A stretch of DNA of 64,000 bases from Guadua angustifolia (lineage: Eukaryota > Streptophyta > Magnoliopsida > Poales > Poaceae), in NCBI GenBank assembly GCA_036346375.1, contig CM070500.1:71056525-71120524 (forward strand), given 5' to 3'. Below the pieces are notes generated by a model. It was given only the letters and a program-made list of their open reading frames with translations, made no database searches and was not told where the DNA came from. The translations under genes and the position numbers were made by a program. Positions 35,201 to 45,838 of this stretch are shown here, one piece after another (the stretch's first letter is position 1; each line of letters starts with the position of its first letter).

Positions 35201-38097
35201 GTAAATCCAAACCTCTGTTGCAGTAATTTTGCGCGCGTGTAGAATAGCGCTACCGTATATGTATATGTGAAGTACATGTGCAATTAAAAAAAGACCACTA
35301 AGAAACAGGAAACAGGAAATTTCTTGCAAAATAGTGGGGTCCAGAATATTTGCCTGAAACAGGTTTTGGAATTTTGGGTGCTACAAACTTTTTACTTTAA
35401 ACCTAGAGATTTAGAATAATTTCTGGGACCAATAGACCATAGTCCAACCCCTAGAATTCTAGTTGTTAATCAAAGATATAAAGAAGAGTCCAAATAGTAA
35501 GCAGTACCCCGTGTTTGTAGTTTCCTTGTATGATAGGTCAAGTTCTTGTTGGAACCTAGGTTAACTCCTAGGCAATTAACAGCCAGTATCTGTTACGTGC
35601 ACGATCCGTACACGCAACGGGGATGAGATAGGACCCTTAACGTGGGCGAAACGAGCTGTTGTCGAAGCTAGCGCCTTGGCTGTACGGAACCACCGACCAG
35701 TTATCGATGGCAGCGCCTGATCTGCTAGAGACTTGATTTACTCATTGCTTGGATGCATAAAGTGATACATGACATCCCTTTTATAGGATGGCTAACTTGG
35801 AGCCTAAGAAAGCAATATTCTAATCTATAGTAACTAATCTTATCTATAGTAATTAATCTTATCTATAGTAACTAATCTGACCTAACCCTTGATTTCTTAT
35901 TTCCTTAGCAATCTGGACCGCTGTTACAGTGCCTGCAGTACTGTTTACGTGAACAGTACCCGTAGGTGCTGTTCATGGGCTCGGTCGACCCATAACAGTA
36001 TCCTTTGCACAAGATTAGTATTATGTGGTCCAAATTGTGTGTTTCTACTGTCTTAGTCATGTACAAATACACGATCTGGATAACAGTCTAGATCTTGTGA
36101 CAACCCACACTTCTTTGTGGTCAGCCAGATTCTTGAACTATTTTCCATTTCATCTGTTGAAGCGTTCAGACTGACCTATTGCTTTGTTGCAGCTATCAAA
36201 AGCATACTATGGATATATGGAAGTTCTGTTCAACAGCCATATTGGTTTTGTTCTCAATTTGGATACAAGCACATTTGTACATATCGTCAGCACACTTGAA
36301 TCTGGCTTAAAAGGTCTAGATACAGGAATATCAACACAGGTACACTACTATGGATTTTCTTACCACTTGAAAAGTGTTCTTGTTACATCAATGTGACACT
36401 TGTGGTGGATCAATGCTTAAACTATGGTGTCGTATAGGGGAGACTTGGTTCAACTTGTGGTTACTGGCACGTAATAATCATGAAGTTAAATTCTCTTTTA
36501 TGTGTTTGTCTGAAGTTAGCTTCTTGTCTAATAATAATCAATTATTTTTGGAATCAACATTTTTCTTTGGTACTTGCTGCTGGGGCTAATCTGTATTCTG
36601 TCGTTTCCTTTTGGCAGTGTGCTTCTGCCATTGATAGCTTGGCAGCCTTCTATTTTAACAACATTACAGCTGCTGATGGCCCGCCATCACCAGCTGCATT
36701 GAATTTCGCTCGGCATATTGGAGAGTTCCCCAATTTGTTTCCTCAGGTTTGTGTTGGTAATATTTTCTATCATATTCTGAAAGGATACTTTGTGATAATA
36801 ACATTGTTTTTGTAACAGATACTGAAGACACTTTTTGAGATCATTATCTTTGAGGATGCGGGTAACCAATGGAGTCTCAGTAGACCAATACTGAGTTTGA
36901 TAATGATCAGTGAACAGGTGCCTGTCTTTATTTATTTACTATTAATATTATTAATCCTGCCTCTGTTATCTCTTTTACACTCTTTTTCCTTGTTTGTGTT
37001 GTTTTCATGTCATTTGGATTTCTTGTTTTTGTGTGCAGATGTTTAGTGATCTGAGAGCACAAATATTAGCATCACAGGTTAGTACTCTTTTGTTTGAAGT
37101 TCCATTGTACATTCCCTCCTTTCTAGTTTTGTTGTCTTCTCTTGTTGAAACTTTCTACCTTGTCATAATGTAGGCCTCTCTTTTATTTTTAAGGTTGGGA
37201 GATAAAGATTTTTAAATATCAATCATCTATCTACATCTTTTTGATAGGAATTGATTATGGCTATCGTACAGGGTAAACTGTATTTGAGTTTATGAGTATC
37301 ATGTTGTGAATCCAGTTTAGGGTTAATCGTCAAAAGAGTATTTGAGTTTACTATATGACTATCATGTTGTGGATCCAGTTTAGGCTTAACCGTTGGCTAT
37401 TAACTTTTACCAAATAGGTGGTACATTTGAGCACATAGATCTCTAGGGATGGTGCTGCAACATAAATATTAGTGCTTGTGACATAATTTAAATAGGCCAG
37501 GTTTCTTGTTTCAGAAGCTTTAATTAGGTGGTTGAAATTTTTGGAATTGCATCAGAAACTGTAAATACATTATGCAGATATCATTAAAGCTTTCAACGTT
37601 TGCGTGTGCGGAATCAGTAACTTTATGATAATGATTTCTTTGGTATTACTTATGCAAAATAGTAGTTATACAAATGTTTAATAGAAGATGAATTACAAAA
37701 GCCTTGGTTCTTTAACATACTTGCAATGTTCATCATAAAATGGATGTGCTAGAGTCTGCAGTCTTTTTGAAGTTATATTGTGACACCATGATTTTGCATC
37801 TAGTGAAAGGCATCAAGTTTTGAATTTGGTCGTTCTCACTTTTAGAGCTCTAAGATAATTATGATGAAGTTTTAGACTCGTTGAAACCTATCATGTTCTT
37901 GAATATGTAGCTGTAACTAACAGATTGTCGTGAAGAGCTAATGTACCTCTTTTTTGCAGCCTGTGGACCAGCAACAGCGCCTTTCGCAATGTTTTGATAA
38001 GCTGATGACTGATGTTGCTAGGAACTTGGAACCAAAGAACAGAGACAAATTCACTCAAAATCTTACAACGTTCAGACATGATTTCCGAGTGAAGTAA
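20214..38097 (+). CDS. XPO7: Exportin-7 (RanBP16-like nuclear export receptor), complete
   Basis: Nuclear transport receptor of the importin-beta/exportin superfamily. Family members bind RanGTP and carry cargo through nuclear pores as a superhelix of HEAT repeats. The N-terminus MESLAHLEVLCEKLY, then RLDIRNYVMNYLAARGPKLQ and RITKFGWFD, matches the conserved exportin-7 start. Further family landmarks are CLSFDFVGSP, FCRLLGRFKVNYQ, GNYVNFGVFELYGDRALADA and the C-terminus FRHDFRVK. The proposed 28 exons give 3,159 nt and 1,052 residues, the usual plant length, with every junction in phase and GT-AG. ATG at 20214 is chosen because it begins the conserved MESL; an upstream in-frame TTG is ignored. 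No frameshift or stop is present. Several introns carry transposons, the largest being intron 14 (3.4 kb). The identity is firm; the cargo in plants is not inferable from sequence. Confidence 0.95.
21771..22233. mobile_element. MITE in XPO7 intron 2, carrying a SINE
   Basis: Left end CTCCATTCTTTTACAAATG and right end CATTTGTAAAAGAACAAAGG...GAG are inverted repeats of about 28 bp, of the Stowaway-like ctccctcc type with TA following the right end. About 330 bp are MITE and 127 bp are a nested SINE. The interior is AT-rich and non-coding. Confidence 0.7.
21834..21961 (-). mobile_element. tRNA-derived SINE nested in the intron 2 MITE
   Basis: Read on the minus strand it begins GGGGACACCAATG and has an A box TGGCCTAGTTG (complement of 21937-21947). 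The B box GGTTCAAGTCC is the complement of 21894-21904. Both match the Pol III consensus. It ends in a T/A-rich tail. AAGATT at 21828-21833 and 21962-21967 is the target duplication. It is too short and degenerate in the stems to be a functional tRNA. Confidence 0.7.
24515..24585 (+). repeat. G-run / GTGG simple repeat in XPO7 intron 6
   Basis: Runs of GGGTGGGTGGGTGGG and (GTG)n precede poly-T and GGGGGG within about 70 bases. Four or more G-runs on the transcribed RNA strand could form a G-quadruplex. No coding content. Confidence 0.6.
28435..28605. mobile_element. Palindromic GC-rich MITE-like element in XPO7 intron 14
   Basis: Begins CCCCTAGGCGCTAGGC and ends GCCGCCTAGGGG, with many internal copies of gcctagg/cctaggc. 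The whole ~170 bp is strongly self-complementary and can fold into a long hairpin. A clear target duplication was not seen. Confidence 0.55.
28918..30484 (-). mobile_element. Small non-autonomous LTR retrotransposon (1.57 kb, LARD/TRIM-like)
   Basis: Direct terminal repeats are at 28918-29043 and 30333-30484 (both TGTTATGAATAGC...CCTTAACA); the second is longer by an extra block. Beside the right LTR lies gctctgatacca (30321-30332), whose complement TGGTATCAGAGC is the initiator tRNA-Met primer site, so the element reads on the minus strand. The purine tract gtgggagggtg abuts the other LTR. GATT flanks both sides (28914-28917, 30485-30488). The interior of about 1.3 kb is non-coding, with many gagccga/gagtcga repeats, then GC-rich DNA; no gag or pol. 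Probably copia-driven. Confidence 0.85.
30490..30762 (-). mobile_element. 273-bp miniature LTR retrotransposon (TRIM/SMART-like)
   Basis: Two 76-bp direct repeats (30490-30565 and 30687-30762) each end cttcaaca on the plus strand. The initiator-Met primer site TGGTATCAGAGC is the complement of 30670-30681. The polypurine tract GTGAGGGGGAG is the complement of 30566-30576. GATTG flanks it at 30485-30489 and 30763-30767. With 121 bp between the repeats it cannot code for anything. It matches the organisation of the smallest known grass LTR elements. Confidence 0.85.
30795..31008 (+). repeat. 107-bp tandem duplication in XPO7 intron 14
   Basis: The block starting cctggagagagtagccaata occurs at 30795 and again at 30902, with only a few substitutions between copies. 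The left copy begins inside the terminal bases of the split MITE, so the duplication arose at or after that insertion. Confidence 0.85.
35547..35997 (-). mobile_element. Solo LTR in XPO7 intron 23
   Basis: Plus-strand ends TGTTGGAACC and CCCATAACA give the TG...CA pattern. The minus strand reads TGTTATGGGTCGACCGAGCC and has a TATA box (ctataaaagg near 35790), so the LTR is minus-oriented, probably copia. Three near-identical 20-bp units (atctatagtaactaatctt type) lie at about 35820-35880. Flanks (gttct / gtatc) are not a clean target duplication. It lies between exons 23 and 24 and leaves both splice sites intact. Confidence 0.7.
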
Positions 38098-38600
38098 CAA
38101 TTGTTCAGAATCAGTACCAGTTTGAACGAGGTGCTCCTGCTTCGGTGTAAATACTCAGCTTATTTTCATCTTAGGAACCATCATCCCGTGGGGGGATCTT
38201 ATGCTTAAAACTCAGCCTGCCTGGCATTGGCCGAAAGATGAAGGGTTCTGTCACCGCATGTGGTGGTGAAAAGCAGTTGTAAATCTCTTAGCGTGTCGTT
38301 TGTATCAGAATGGTGAATGGTGGGTGTTTAACTTTTTTTTTTAACCTTTGTATCCCTTCTCTTTTGCTTGTACAGCAGCATTCATGTTGAAACCGTGATT
38401 GCTGTGCCCCCAAGTTGTTAGGGGGAAAGCAGCCATCCGTCAAATCTAATTCATTCGTTAAGAAGCTGGAAGAAGGAAAAAAAAGGATGTAAATGGGATT
38501 GTGTTGGCTTGGTTCTTATGATGAGAAATGAAATTGGGGAGAAATGTTAAATATTTTTGCCCCGAATACATCGGTATCGTATTTGTTCAACTAACATCTC
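38098..38600 (+). other. XPO7 3' untranslated and downstream region
   Basis: Follows the TAA at 38095-38097. No coding content; several weak AATAAA-like signals (for example aatgaaat near 38527) but no certain poly(A) site. Confidence 0.5.
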
Positions 38601-38674
38601 CCTGCAGATGAAGATGTTCTCCCTATGATTTGGCTATCTTTATATCGATGTTCTGGTTTGAAGGTTATTTGCCA

Positions 38675-38769
38675 GGTTGGTGTGGTCACCACAGTTTTCC
38701 ATTCGTTGCTGCACAGCATCGGGTTGGTGTGGTCACCACAGTTTTCCATTCGTTGCTGCACAGCATCGC
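38675..38769 (+). repeat. 47-bp tandem duplication
   Basis: The block ttggtgtggtcaccacagtt, continuing to gctgcacagcatcg, occurs at 38677 and 38724 and the copies look identical. It lies just beyond the XPO7 3' end and contains the palindrome ggtgtggtcacc. Confidence 0.85.
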
Positions 38770-39010
38770 TCTGCTGCAAGTGTAAAGCTGAATGTTTTGT
38801 CGCGTGCTGGAGCCTGGAGCCCTGGACGGAGGCTTGTAATTGAGCAGGGTTTTGGAGGCGTCGTCCTATGGATGCACAGCCTGAAAAACTTGGCTCATGG
38901 TGTTTGTCAAAGTAATTGTTAGGTCCTATTTGGACGGCTTCGGCTTAGGCATTTCGCTCGGAGAAATCAGAAGCCGTTCCATAAGGGCGGCTTCGAGTAG
39001 GTGCTTTTTA

Positions 39011-39241
39011 GACCCTGTTTGGGAGAGTTTTAGCTCTTAGTTTTAACTCAGATCTGACATTTATAGGCTAAAATAAAGTAAATTAAGTTTATATTTTTAG
39101 TCTAAAATGTAAACAGAATGATCTACCTAAATAATGTTAATGTACTCACAGCTCCAGCTCCATAAATTTCTGGAGCTAGAAATACCCTGCTCCACCAACT
39201 CCACAGATTTTGGTGTAGCTGGAGTTGTCCCAAACACCCCC
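39011..39241. mobile_element. Tourist-like MITE, 231 bp
   Basis: Ends GACCCTGTTTGGGAGAG and (reverse complement) GGGGGTGTTTGGGACAAC, flanked by TTA at 39008-39010 and 39242-39244. The interior repeats ctccagctcc/ggagctag as an inner hairpin. A diverged relative is at 42497 onward. Confidence 0.8.
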
Positions 39242-39244
39242 TTA

Positions 39245-40855
39245 AAGAGCTGGAAACACGATACAACGTGAAGAAGCTGGTAGCAGGCTGACGATAACTT
39301 TGGTGGTTTTTGTAGGATGGAGTTTGGGCTTGATCACGAAAGTTGAAAATATTTACCCACGTCATACGAAGTGTAAAAGCATGCATCTTACCGCTCCTCC
39401 ATCTATTCGCCTCCTCCACCTGTCTCCTTCCTAGCTGCCTTCACCTCCACTCGACACCATTCTCACCTCCTCTGCCCAATGCCACCCCTCGCCTCCTATT
39501 CTCCTCCTCCGCCCAATGCCGTTGCCTCCTATATATCGCCAGCGTTGACCTTCACCTTCGCTCAACGCCCACTCCACCTATTCTGGCCGATGTCACCCCT
39601 TGTCTCCTATCGTCGAAGCGTCCTCGAAGCGTTGCCCTGGCCTCCGCATTCTCCCTCAACATTGCCACCCTAAGCCTCCACACCTTTGGATTTGGATCCA
39701 AATTGCGAGCTCCGATCTTCGCTGCCTCACCTCATCCTCACTCCGATCTACACTTATGTTTGGCTCATCACCCTGATCTCCACCGGCGCCTCCTCTCTTT
39801 GCCACCTCCCTGTTCTTCGTCCCTGCACCCCACTCGACGCGTCACGTTCTTCACCTTCGATCACCCCCCCCCCTCCCTTGGCTTAAAAATGGCTCCAATC
39901 CTCAATTTAAGCCCAAGTGAAATTAAAAAGTTAAAAAATTCTCAATTCAATACGTGAATTTGAAGCAAGTCTCCAATCCGTATTAAATAAATTATCATTT
40001 GACTTAGAGGCATTTCATACATTTTTCAACTTATAATAGCCGGCCAGCCTACCTAAAAATCATGCTACTAAACAACAAACCTCTTCAGACTAGCTTTCAG
40101 CCATACAACTCAGCCGAAAATTGTTTTCAGAAAAGATACAACCATGCTACATAGCCCTTGGTATAAACGCCAAGGTTAGATTCTTACGACTTATTCTCTC
40201 TCTTGCCTACTCTCCTAGACTTTTGCAGACTACTGTAGGTAACTATATTTCCCCGTTAGAATCAAAGTTTTTTCACGTTGTCCATGTTGTCGTTTTGACA
40301 TCCGCTGTTGAGATCGGTTGCGAACTTAATTGCAAGTTTCCTGACAAGTAGCGTATTCACAGTTCCGAATACAAAATTTAAGATAAATTTGAATTGAGAA
40401 TTCGAACATGCGTAGGTCTGAATATGCGTTGGAGGAAGGAAAATGCAAAACCACCTGTACATGTATAATCTTAGCTCTCTATAGTGCTTGAAGACTTGTG
40501 CAAAGACGTTACAATGGCTGAAAGATGGGTAATGCTTTGAATTTGCAGGCCTTGCATTAATATCGAGGCATATTTGATGATAACGATAGTACGTGTGATG
40601 AAACATAAACCTGCAAGAAATTTGTGTCATCTTGATTTGTCTCAGATCAGCACAATTATTACATTTTGCTTGATAATTTTCTTTTTTTGGCATCGTAAGG
40701 AGTCAATGTAGTACGTTGAATTATTGGTATTTTGCCATAAGATACGCCGAATATCCAAATAGAAATGTTCACAAATGCATACAAACACGTTGTTATGCTA
40801 CCGAATTTGAGTACGGTTGCAAAGCTGATTCGGTAATCGAATAGGTAAGAATTTA
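39245..40855. other. Intergenic; CT-rich 600-bp stretch, otherwise unassigned
   Basis: 39340-39900 is strongly pyrimidine-rich (cctcc, ccacc runs) on the plus strand and yields a long but compositionally biased Ser/Pro/Leu frame that I do not accept as a gene. A decayed promoter or LTR is possible. 39960-40855 holds nothing recognisable. Confidence 0.4.
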
Positions 40856-41142
40856 GGGTGCGTTTGGTTGTCTGTATGGATGCCTGAATCGCATGAGTGG
40901 ATGTAACTGTATTTGTTAGATACGTGTTTAGTTTCCTATTCATCCAGGCTAGGTGGATGCAATTGCACCCACTCATACAGGATGAAGGAAACACAAAAAT
41001 TAGGCTTCTCTCTAATACAGACCCGTAAGATGCATAAAGAAGCAACCAAACAAATTAGGTTGCATCCACTCATACAGTCCAAAGCTAACCTGAATAGCTC
41101 ATACGGAACAGACTATGATGATGCAGACAACCAAACACACCC
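40856..41142. mobile_element. Tourist-like MITE, 287 bp
   Basis: Ends GGGTGCGTTTGGTTGTCTG and CAGACAACCAAACACACCC are near-perfect inverted repeats flanked by TTA (40853-40855, 41143-41145). Internal repeats of gttgcatccactcatacag occur in both orientations. Confidence 0.9.
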
Positions 41143-41890
41143 TTAGCGATTCTTCCGGTTAATCCCAATCTCTGCTTGTTTGGCTGTTGGTTTGTTTGAT
41201 CAAACCCCTTGCAGTAACAAATAGGGATCAATGCTAATTCGCTTAATTGTTCAGGACAATACTGATCCTTTTGTTCAACATAATCCACGCCCGGCCCGCA
41301 GAATTGACGTTATTCTCATAAAAGAAAAATCACAACAACCAAACGCAACGCATTGGCGAACAAATTCAGTTCGTCTAAATTAGCTCTTGCGTCTATTAGA
41401 CTATTAATTCCCTGGCTCTTAACGCTTCAGTTTTACTATGATTACACATCTACTCATTTCTGAACTATGACTTGCTAGCTAATAGTAACTACTTCTTATT
41501 GTAGTTAAGAGATAGCACGAGCAAGACAACCTCACCGTAGAAACAAACGTTATATGACATCACATCATGATGGCGGCGCCGACGAGAGCCGTGAAGCTCG
41601 AAGGGCTGCCCTGGCGGTGTCGCAGTCAACCGTGGGTCTAGCTTCGTTTGATCCCTGGTCTCAAAGTTGGTCCTAATTAAGTCGACTGTTGGTGAGAAAT
41701 ATGGTTTTGTTTGTCCTAATTTTTCATTGTCGGCTAATAACTGCTTTATAGATTAAGATGCTTCTACCAAGTGGGAACGTACCTGATAGCCAGGTTTCCC
41801 AGTAGATGTTCACCATAACAACCCTGGTTGAAGTTACAGCTGATAAGAAGCTACCGCAAGAGGTTCTGCATAAGTATGTTACTGAGAGAG
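41143..41890. other. Intergenic, no feature recognised
   Basis: Mixed-composition DNA with no supported gene or element end. Confidence 0.4.
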
Positions 41891-41894
41891 ACGA

Positions 41895-42030
41895 GAACCG
41901 AGTCTAGCTCAGGTCAGCGAGGAGTGGATTTGGCCTCTCAACCCATTCAGGTTTGAATCCTTGATTCGCCAGGGCGTTCGTCTCTCTAAAACGAATGTTA
42001 GAACTCCTGTCCAATTTTATTTACAAAAAA
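41895..42030 (+). mobile_element. Candidate tRNA-derived SINE
   Basis: An A-box-like tagctcagg (41905-41913) is followed about 37 bp later by the B-box-like GGTTTGAATCC (41950-41960). The copy ends in a T-rich then A-rich tail (tttacaaaaaaa near 42020). Target duplications are not clear. Confidence 0.5.
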
Positions 42031-42086
42031 AGATAGACGTGTTGGCGCTTGGACATGCTTACGATGATAAAAGTCTGATGCGTTTA

Positions 42087-42442
42087 GGGCAGTCCTAACT
42101 CATGGTTTTCATAAACAGTGTCTAGAGGAGAGAGAAAGCAATAAATCAATGCATAGTTTCCTAACCCATGGTTTCTATAAATAGTGTCTAGAAGAGAGAG
42201 AGAGCAATAAACCAATGCATGCACCACAAACACAGCTTGGTAAGCACGCAGAAACGTCTAACCCCGATTTTGCTCGTTTCTTGCGTCTTGGTACCGTCTT
42301 GACCCAGGTTTCTTGCATGAGACACGGTTTTTTGTTTTCCTTCTCTCACTTCCTTAATTCCTATGCCACATCAGATTTTTGCTTAGTTGGCAGCGTAATT
42401 AATTCTATGGACACCAACTGAGGTGGAGGGTTGGGACTGCTC
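42087..42442. mobile_element. Tourist-like MITE, 356 bp
   Basis: Ends GGGCAGTCCTAAC and GTTGGGACTGCTC flanked by TTA (42084-42086, 42443-42445). Contains a 66-bp tandem repeat starting taactcatgg (42096) and taacccatgg (42162), with gagagagcaataaa.caatgcat in each unit. Confidence 0.85.
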
Positions 42443-42496
42443 TTACGAGGCCAAATCAAAAACCAGGAGAGCGGCCTAGATTGTTCAGAGCTCTTA

Positions 42497-42710
42497 GGGT
42501 CTATTTGATAGAGTTTTAGATCTCAGTTTCATCTGAGATCTAAAAATTATAAACTAAAATAAAGTGAATTAAATTTATATTTTTATCTAAAATATAAACA
42601 AGGTGATTCATCTAAATATTCTTAATGTACTCACAGCTCTAACTCTACGAATTTAGTGGAGTTAGGAATGATCTACGAATTTAATGGAGCTAAAACTCTA
42701 CCAAACACAG
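42497..42710. mobile_element. Relative of the 39-kb Tourist-like MITE
   Basis: Starts GGGTCTATTTGATAGAG after TTA (42494-42496). Shares with 39011-39241 the blocks aaactaaaataaagtgaatt, ttaatgtactcacagctc and tctaaaat.taaaca. The right end (ctaccaaacacagc) is diverged and the boundary is approximate. Confidence 0.6.
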
Positions 42711-43360
42711 CTGCGACATCGCTATGTGACAAAGAACATACGGTTCAGTAGCACCGACACACCGGAGATGGCCCGAGGGAGGCGAGCCGCGTCCCATTTT
42801 CAGGTCTGCCACAGCGGGCGGGGTCAGCGCCGGCGGGCGACGTCACAGTGACGCGAGCGTGAGGTCAGCCGTTGGAGGAGACGACGGGCCACGTGCCCAC
42901 GTCGCCGTCGCCGTGACGCGTTGCCCATCACAATTAGCCAACAAACCGCGTGCAGATGCAGCGGCGGCTCGTACTGACACGCGCGCGACGCCAACGACAT
43001 GCAGTTGCAGGCCACTAGCTCCCGGTTCCCCCAATTGGCGCGCCCTTAAATTAAGCTAATGGTCTACTGTTAGGCTTGATTGAACTAGCACCCCTGTACC
43101 ACTAGCTGGTTAATTAACTTAATTGACTAGAGTAGTATATAGTACTATGTTCGTTCAAAGAGCTGTTCTATTCATGAAGGCCGTCGCACCCCGCTACAGT
43201 ACAGCAGCTCGAATGTGGTACTAAAAAAAAAAGGAAAAGCAGTAATTAAAAAAATGTGGTACCATGCAGCATGGGTTGATGAGTAATGTAGCTTTGACTT
43301 GATAGTCAACCTGCGCGTCACCGTCCATGCTTACTGTCCGCCACCGACAACATGCACGCA
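42711..43360. other. GC-rich patch, no gene recognised
   Basis: 42750-43040 is CpG-rich with cacgtgcc and gccgtcgccgtgacgcg, like a decayed promoter or gene end. Overlapping frames on both strands are all biased in composition. Nothing downstream codes for a recognisable protein. Confidence 0.35.
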
Positions 43361-44025
43361 TTAGTCCCTCTGTCTAAAAAAATATATAAGGTTCTTTTAA
43401 TGGTACTATCAATAAATATATAAATATAGGGTGTTCTTTATATTTTAATATAAAATTAGTGACAAAATATATAACTTTTTATGGACTTATCTAAAAATAT
43501 AGAGTAATATAGTACGTATTTTATATTTTAATATAAAATTATTGCGATGCTCTCTCCTCTGAAACTTTTTTAAGTTCTTTTTAAGCGTACCAATATATAT
43601 ACCGTAGAGCCTGGGCCCTATGATTTTAAATGCATGAGTTCAAGCCAAATTTAGGTATATTTTTTCAAAACTTTCTGTTTTAAGGTATATATCCATCTAT
43701 AATAATTCAAATGAAACACATACCTTACAAAAAATATATTCAAATTCAAAGATTTGAATGAATTTAGATCACATGCTTTACTGATTTATATATAAAATCA
43801 GCACATACCTATAATCAAACTATCACTAAAAAAGGAAACTCTAGTTTGAATTTCAGTTCAAATTTGCTTGAACTAATTAATAAACTCGTTAAACTTAACA
43901 TTCTTAAAGTTTAAAAAATTTCGCATAGAAATATATAGGGAAAGTACCCGTTTTGGATATATATATATATAGCGAGCTACACAAACAAAAGTAATTAATA
44001 TAGGAAAAGCTAGCCACGTTATGTA
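43361..44025. other. AT-rich DNA with short palindromes
   Basis: The motif tatattttaatataaaatta occurs twice (near 43440 and 43530) and a short (TA)n run lies at about 43957-43972. It is likely decayed MITE sequence and no ends could be defined. Confidence 0.4.
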
Positions 44026-44246
44026 CTCCCTCCACTCATAAATATATATTGTTTTAGATATCAATATAGTATCCAAAACACAACCGACAATAATTTAGAA
44101 TTATAATACTATGAAAATACTTTACTAGATAAATCTATATATATGCTTTTTATTTGTCCAATCTAAATATCTTAAAAGATATTGATAAACCAAGTTTCAA
44201 AAGTTTGATTGCAAGTATCCCAAAACAATATATATTTGTGTTAGAG
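44026..44246. mobile_element. Stowaway-like MITE copy
   Basis: Starts CTCCCTCCACTCATAAATA after TA and ends tttgtgttagag before TA. Shares internal blocks (gaaaatac, agataaatctatatatatg, gatattgataa.ccaagtttcaaaag) with copies at 28705, 46345 and 47632. Confidence 0.7.
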
Positions 44247-44364
44247 TACATGTATGATAAGATTATAAGAGATAGAATAGAATCAAGTTAGATGATTTAT
44301 ATCCCATATAATTCCTTCCATATCTTTAGTAGATTGATTTGATCTTCAAGTCACCTTATAATTA

Positions 44365-44679
44365 GGGCATATACAATGGTGTGATATTAGTTGTTTATAT
44401 ATTTTGACACGTAAAATTTTTGTTAACATAAAAAGAGAGAATGAGGAGAATGAATATAGCTATCTCTTTATGAAAAGAAGATCATATAGACAATATAAAA
44501 TACTATTACATGAGTTATTATATAATAATAAACACTTTTTCATACCATATTAAAAGATCGTAGAATCTCAATGAAACAACCGTAAGATATCATGCACTGT
44601 AAAAGCTATCTTTAGTTTTGTCTTTAGATGACATGAAGAATTATATATACAGTTATAGTCTCTACTATTGTATATGCTC
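44365..44679. mobile_element. Tourist-like MITE, uninterrupted sister of 16896-17467
   Basis: Ends GGGCATATACAATGG and CTATTGTATATGCTC, flanked by TTA (44362-44364, 44680-44682). It aligns along its length with the 16.9-kb copy minus that copy's nested insertion, giving an empty-site reference for that event. Confidence 0.85.
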
Positions 44680-45107
44680 TTATATTCCGAGAGAGACGAT
44701 GATGTAATCTCCTAAGAGCTAGCTATGTATTATAGATAGATTGTCTCCTTTCTTCCTCTCCCATTAACAGAGGGTTTCTTTTTGGCCAATCAATACATTG
44801 GTTCTCCGATCATGTGGATTGACTGCTGACCATGCCGGTCACCGTGATTGACTGCCTCTCCATCGTTTCTCCCTATGTCTCCCCAAATGTAGTTGTGCGC
44901 TCCACCGCGCCCGATCGTGCCCCCTTGGCCCCTCCTTTCTTCATCAGCAATCTTTTCTTTTGCCGTTTTCTCCTTCCTTTCTAAAGTTTACATGGTTGCC
45001 GTACCATTGCTTCTGGCATCTTCCGTTCTTTTTTTCTATCTTTTGTTTGCTGCATCCTTGCATGTTGCATGCATATGCTCTCCTCTTATATATATAATAT
45101 ATATGCC

Positions 45108-45367
45108 CAGGGGCGGAGCTACAGGGTGGTCCCGGTGGGCCACGGACCACCCTGGCCCAGCCCATTAGTCTTTAGGTATTTTTCTGTAGGGAAAAAAATC
45201 GTAGGACTTCCTTAGCTGACTCCTGTACGTGCGATGGTTGTTAAAGCTTTTTATTTGATCATATTGTGTTTGGTATTTTTTTTATTTAAATGTTGGTATG
45301 CTGCACTTATATTATTAAAAAATGTTAAGCTGGACCACCCATGACTAAAATCCTAACTACGCCACTG
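45108..45367. mobile_element. hAT MITE, 260 bp
   Basis: Ends CAGGGGCGGAGCTAC and (reverse complement) CAGTGGCGTAGTTAGG. Flanks TATATGCC (45100-45107) and TATATACC (45368-45375) are an 8-bp duplication with one mismatch. The terminal sequence closely resembles the CAGGGGTGGAGCT end of the hAT element at 8197-12848, which is a candidate past source of transposase. The interior is non-coding. Confidence 0.8.
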
Positions 45368-45838
45368 TATATACCGATGCTTTTTCTTTTATTCTTCGTA
45401 ACTCTAGGCCACCATGCACTTGGCCGACGTCTACCACTGAATTTCTTCCACACACTCTTCTCTGGCCTTTGCTTCTTCTCTGATACCTATACGTAATTTA
45501 TGCTCGACTACTCTCTATAGTAGACAAATATTTCGGTAATTCTATATATCTTTCTGCAGTGGCCGGTGAGGGTATTCAAACGGTCGGCAAGCCGTCGATT
45601 TGGTGTAACCTATGTGGCATGCACGCGCCTTTTTTGCTAATGGCTAGAGCTTAGTTTCAACCGATTCCGTCGCACGGTTGTTCTAATTCTAGGAAAACTC
45701 ATATGCAAATTGCTGGTCAATTTTTCTTATTAAAGTAATTTTACGTTTCATTTTCAAGGGAACTTTCTGGATGTGATCGATCAGCTAGCGCACGGACAAA
45801 ATGGTAAGACCACTGTGCGATACGATACAGCTGATTAA
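45368..45838. other. Intergenic, no feature recognised
   Basis: Ordinary mixed DNA between MITEs, without supported features. Confidence 0.4.

Larger units (their letters stand above)
20214..38097 (+). other. XPO7: Exon map of XPO7 (28 coding exons)
   Basis: Coding exons read from splice signals and family conservation: 20214-20454, 20941-21101, 22508-22573, 23677-23791, 23903-24012, 24124-24219, 24730-24853, 25188-25255, 26198-26284, 26385-26537, 26632-26727, 27878-27937, 28004-28125, 28206-28293, 31740-31844, 31918-32022, 32096-32148, 32232-32295, 32384-32518, 32597-32709, 32804-32897, 33036-33255, 34729-34859, 36193-36339, 36618-36746, 36819-36917, 37039-37077, 37960-38097 (TAA at 38095). 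The exon at 31918 could also start at 31921 because its acceptor is gcagcag. Intron lengths run from 66 bp to 3.4 kb. Confidence 0.88.

Noticed and set aside
39343..39957. 204-codon plus-strand frame
   Set aside because: Composition is Ser/Pro/Leu-dominated from CT-rich DNA, overlapping frames are equally open, and there is no domain.
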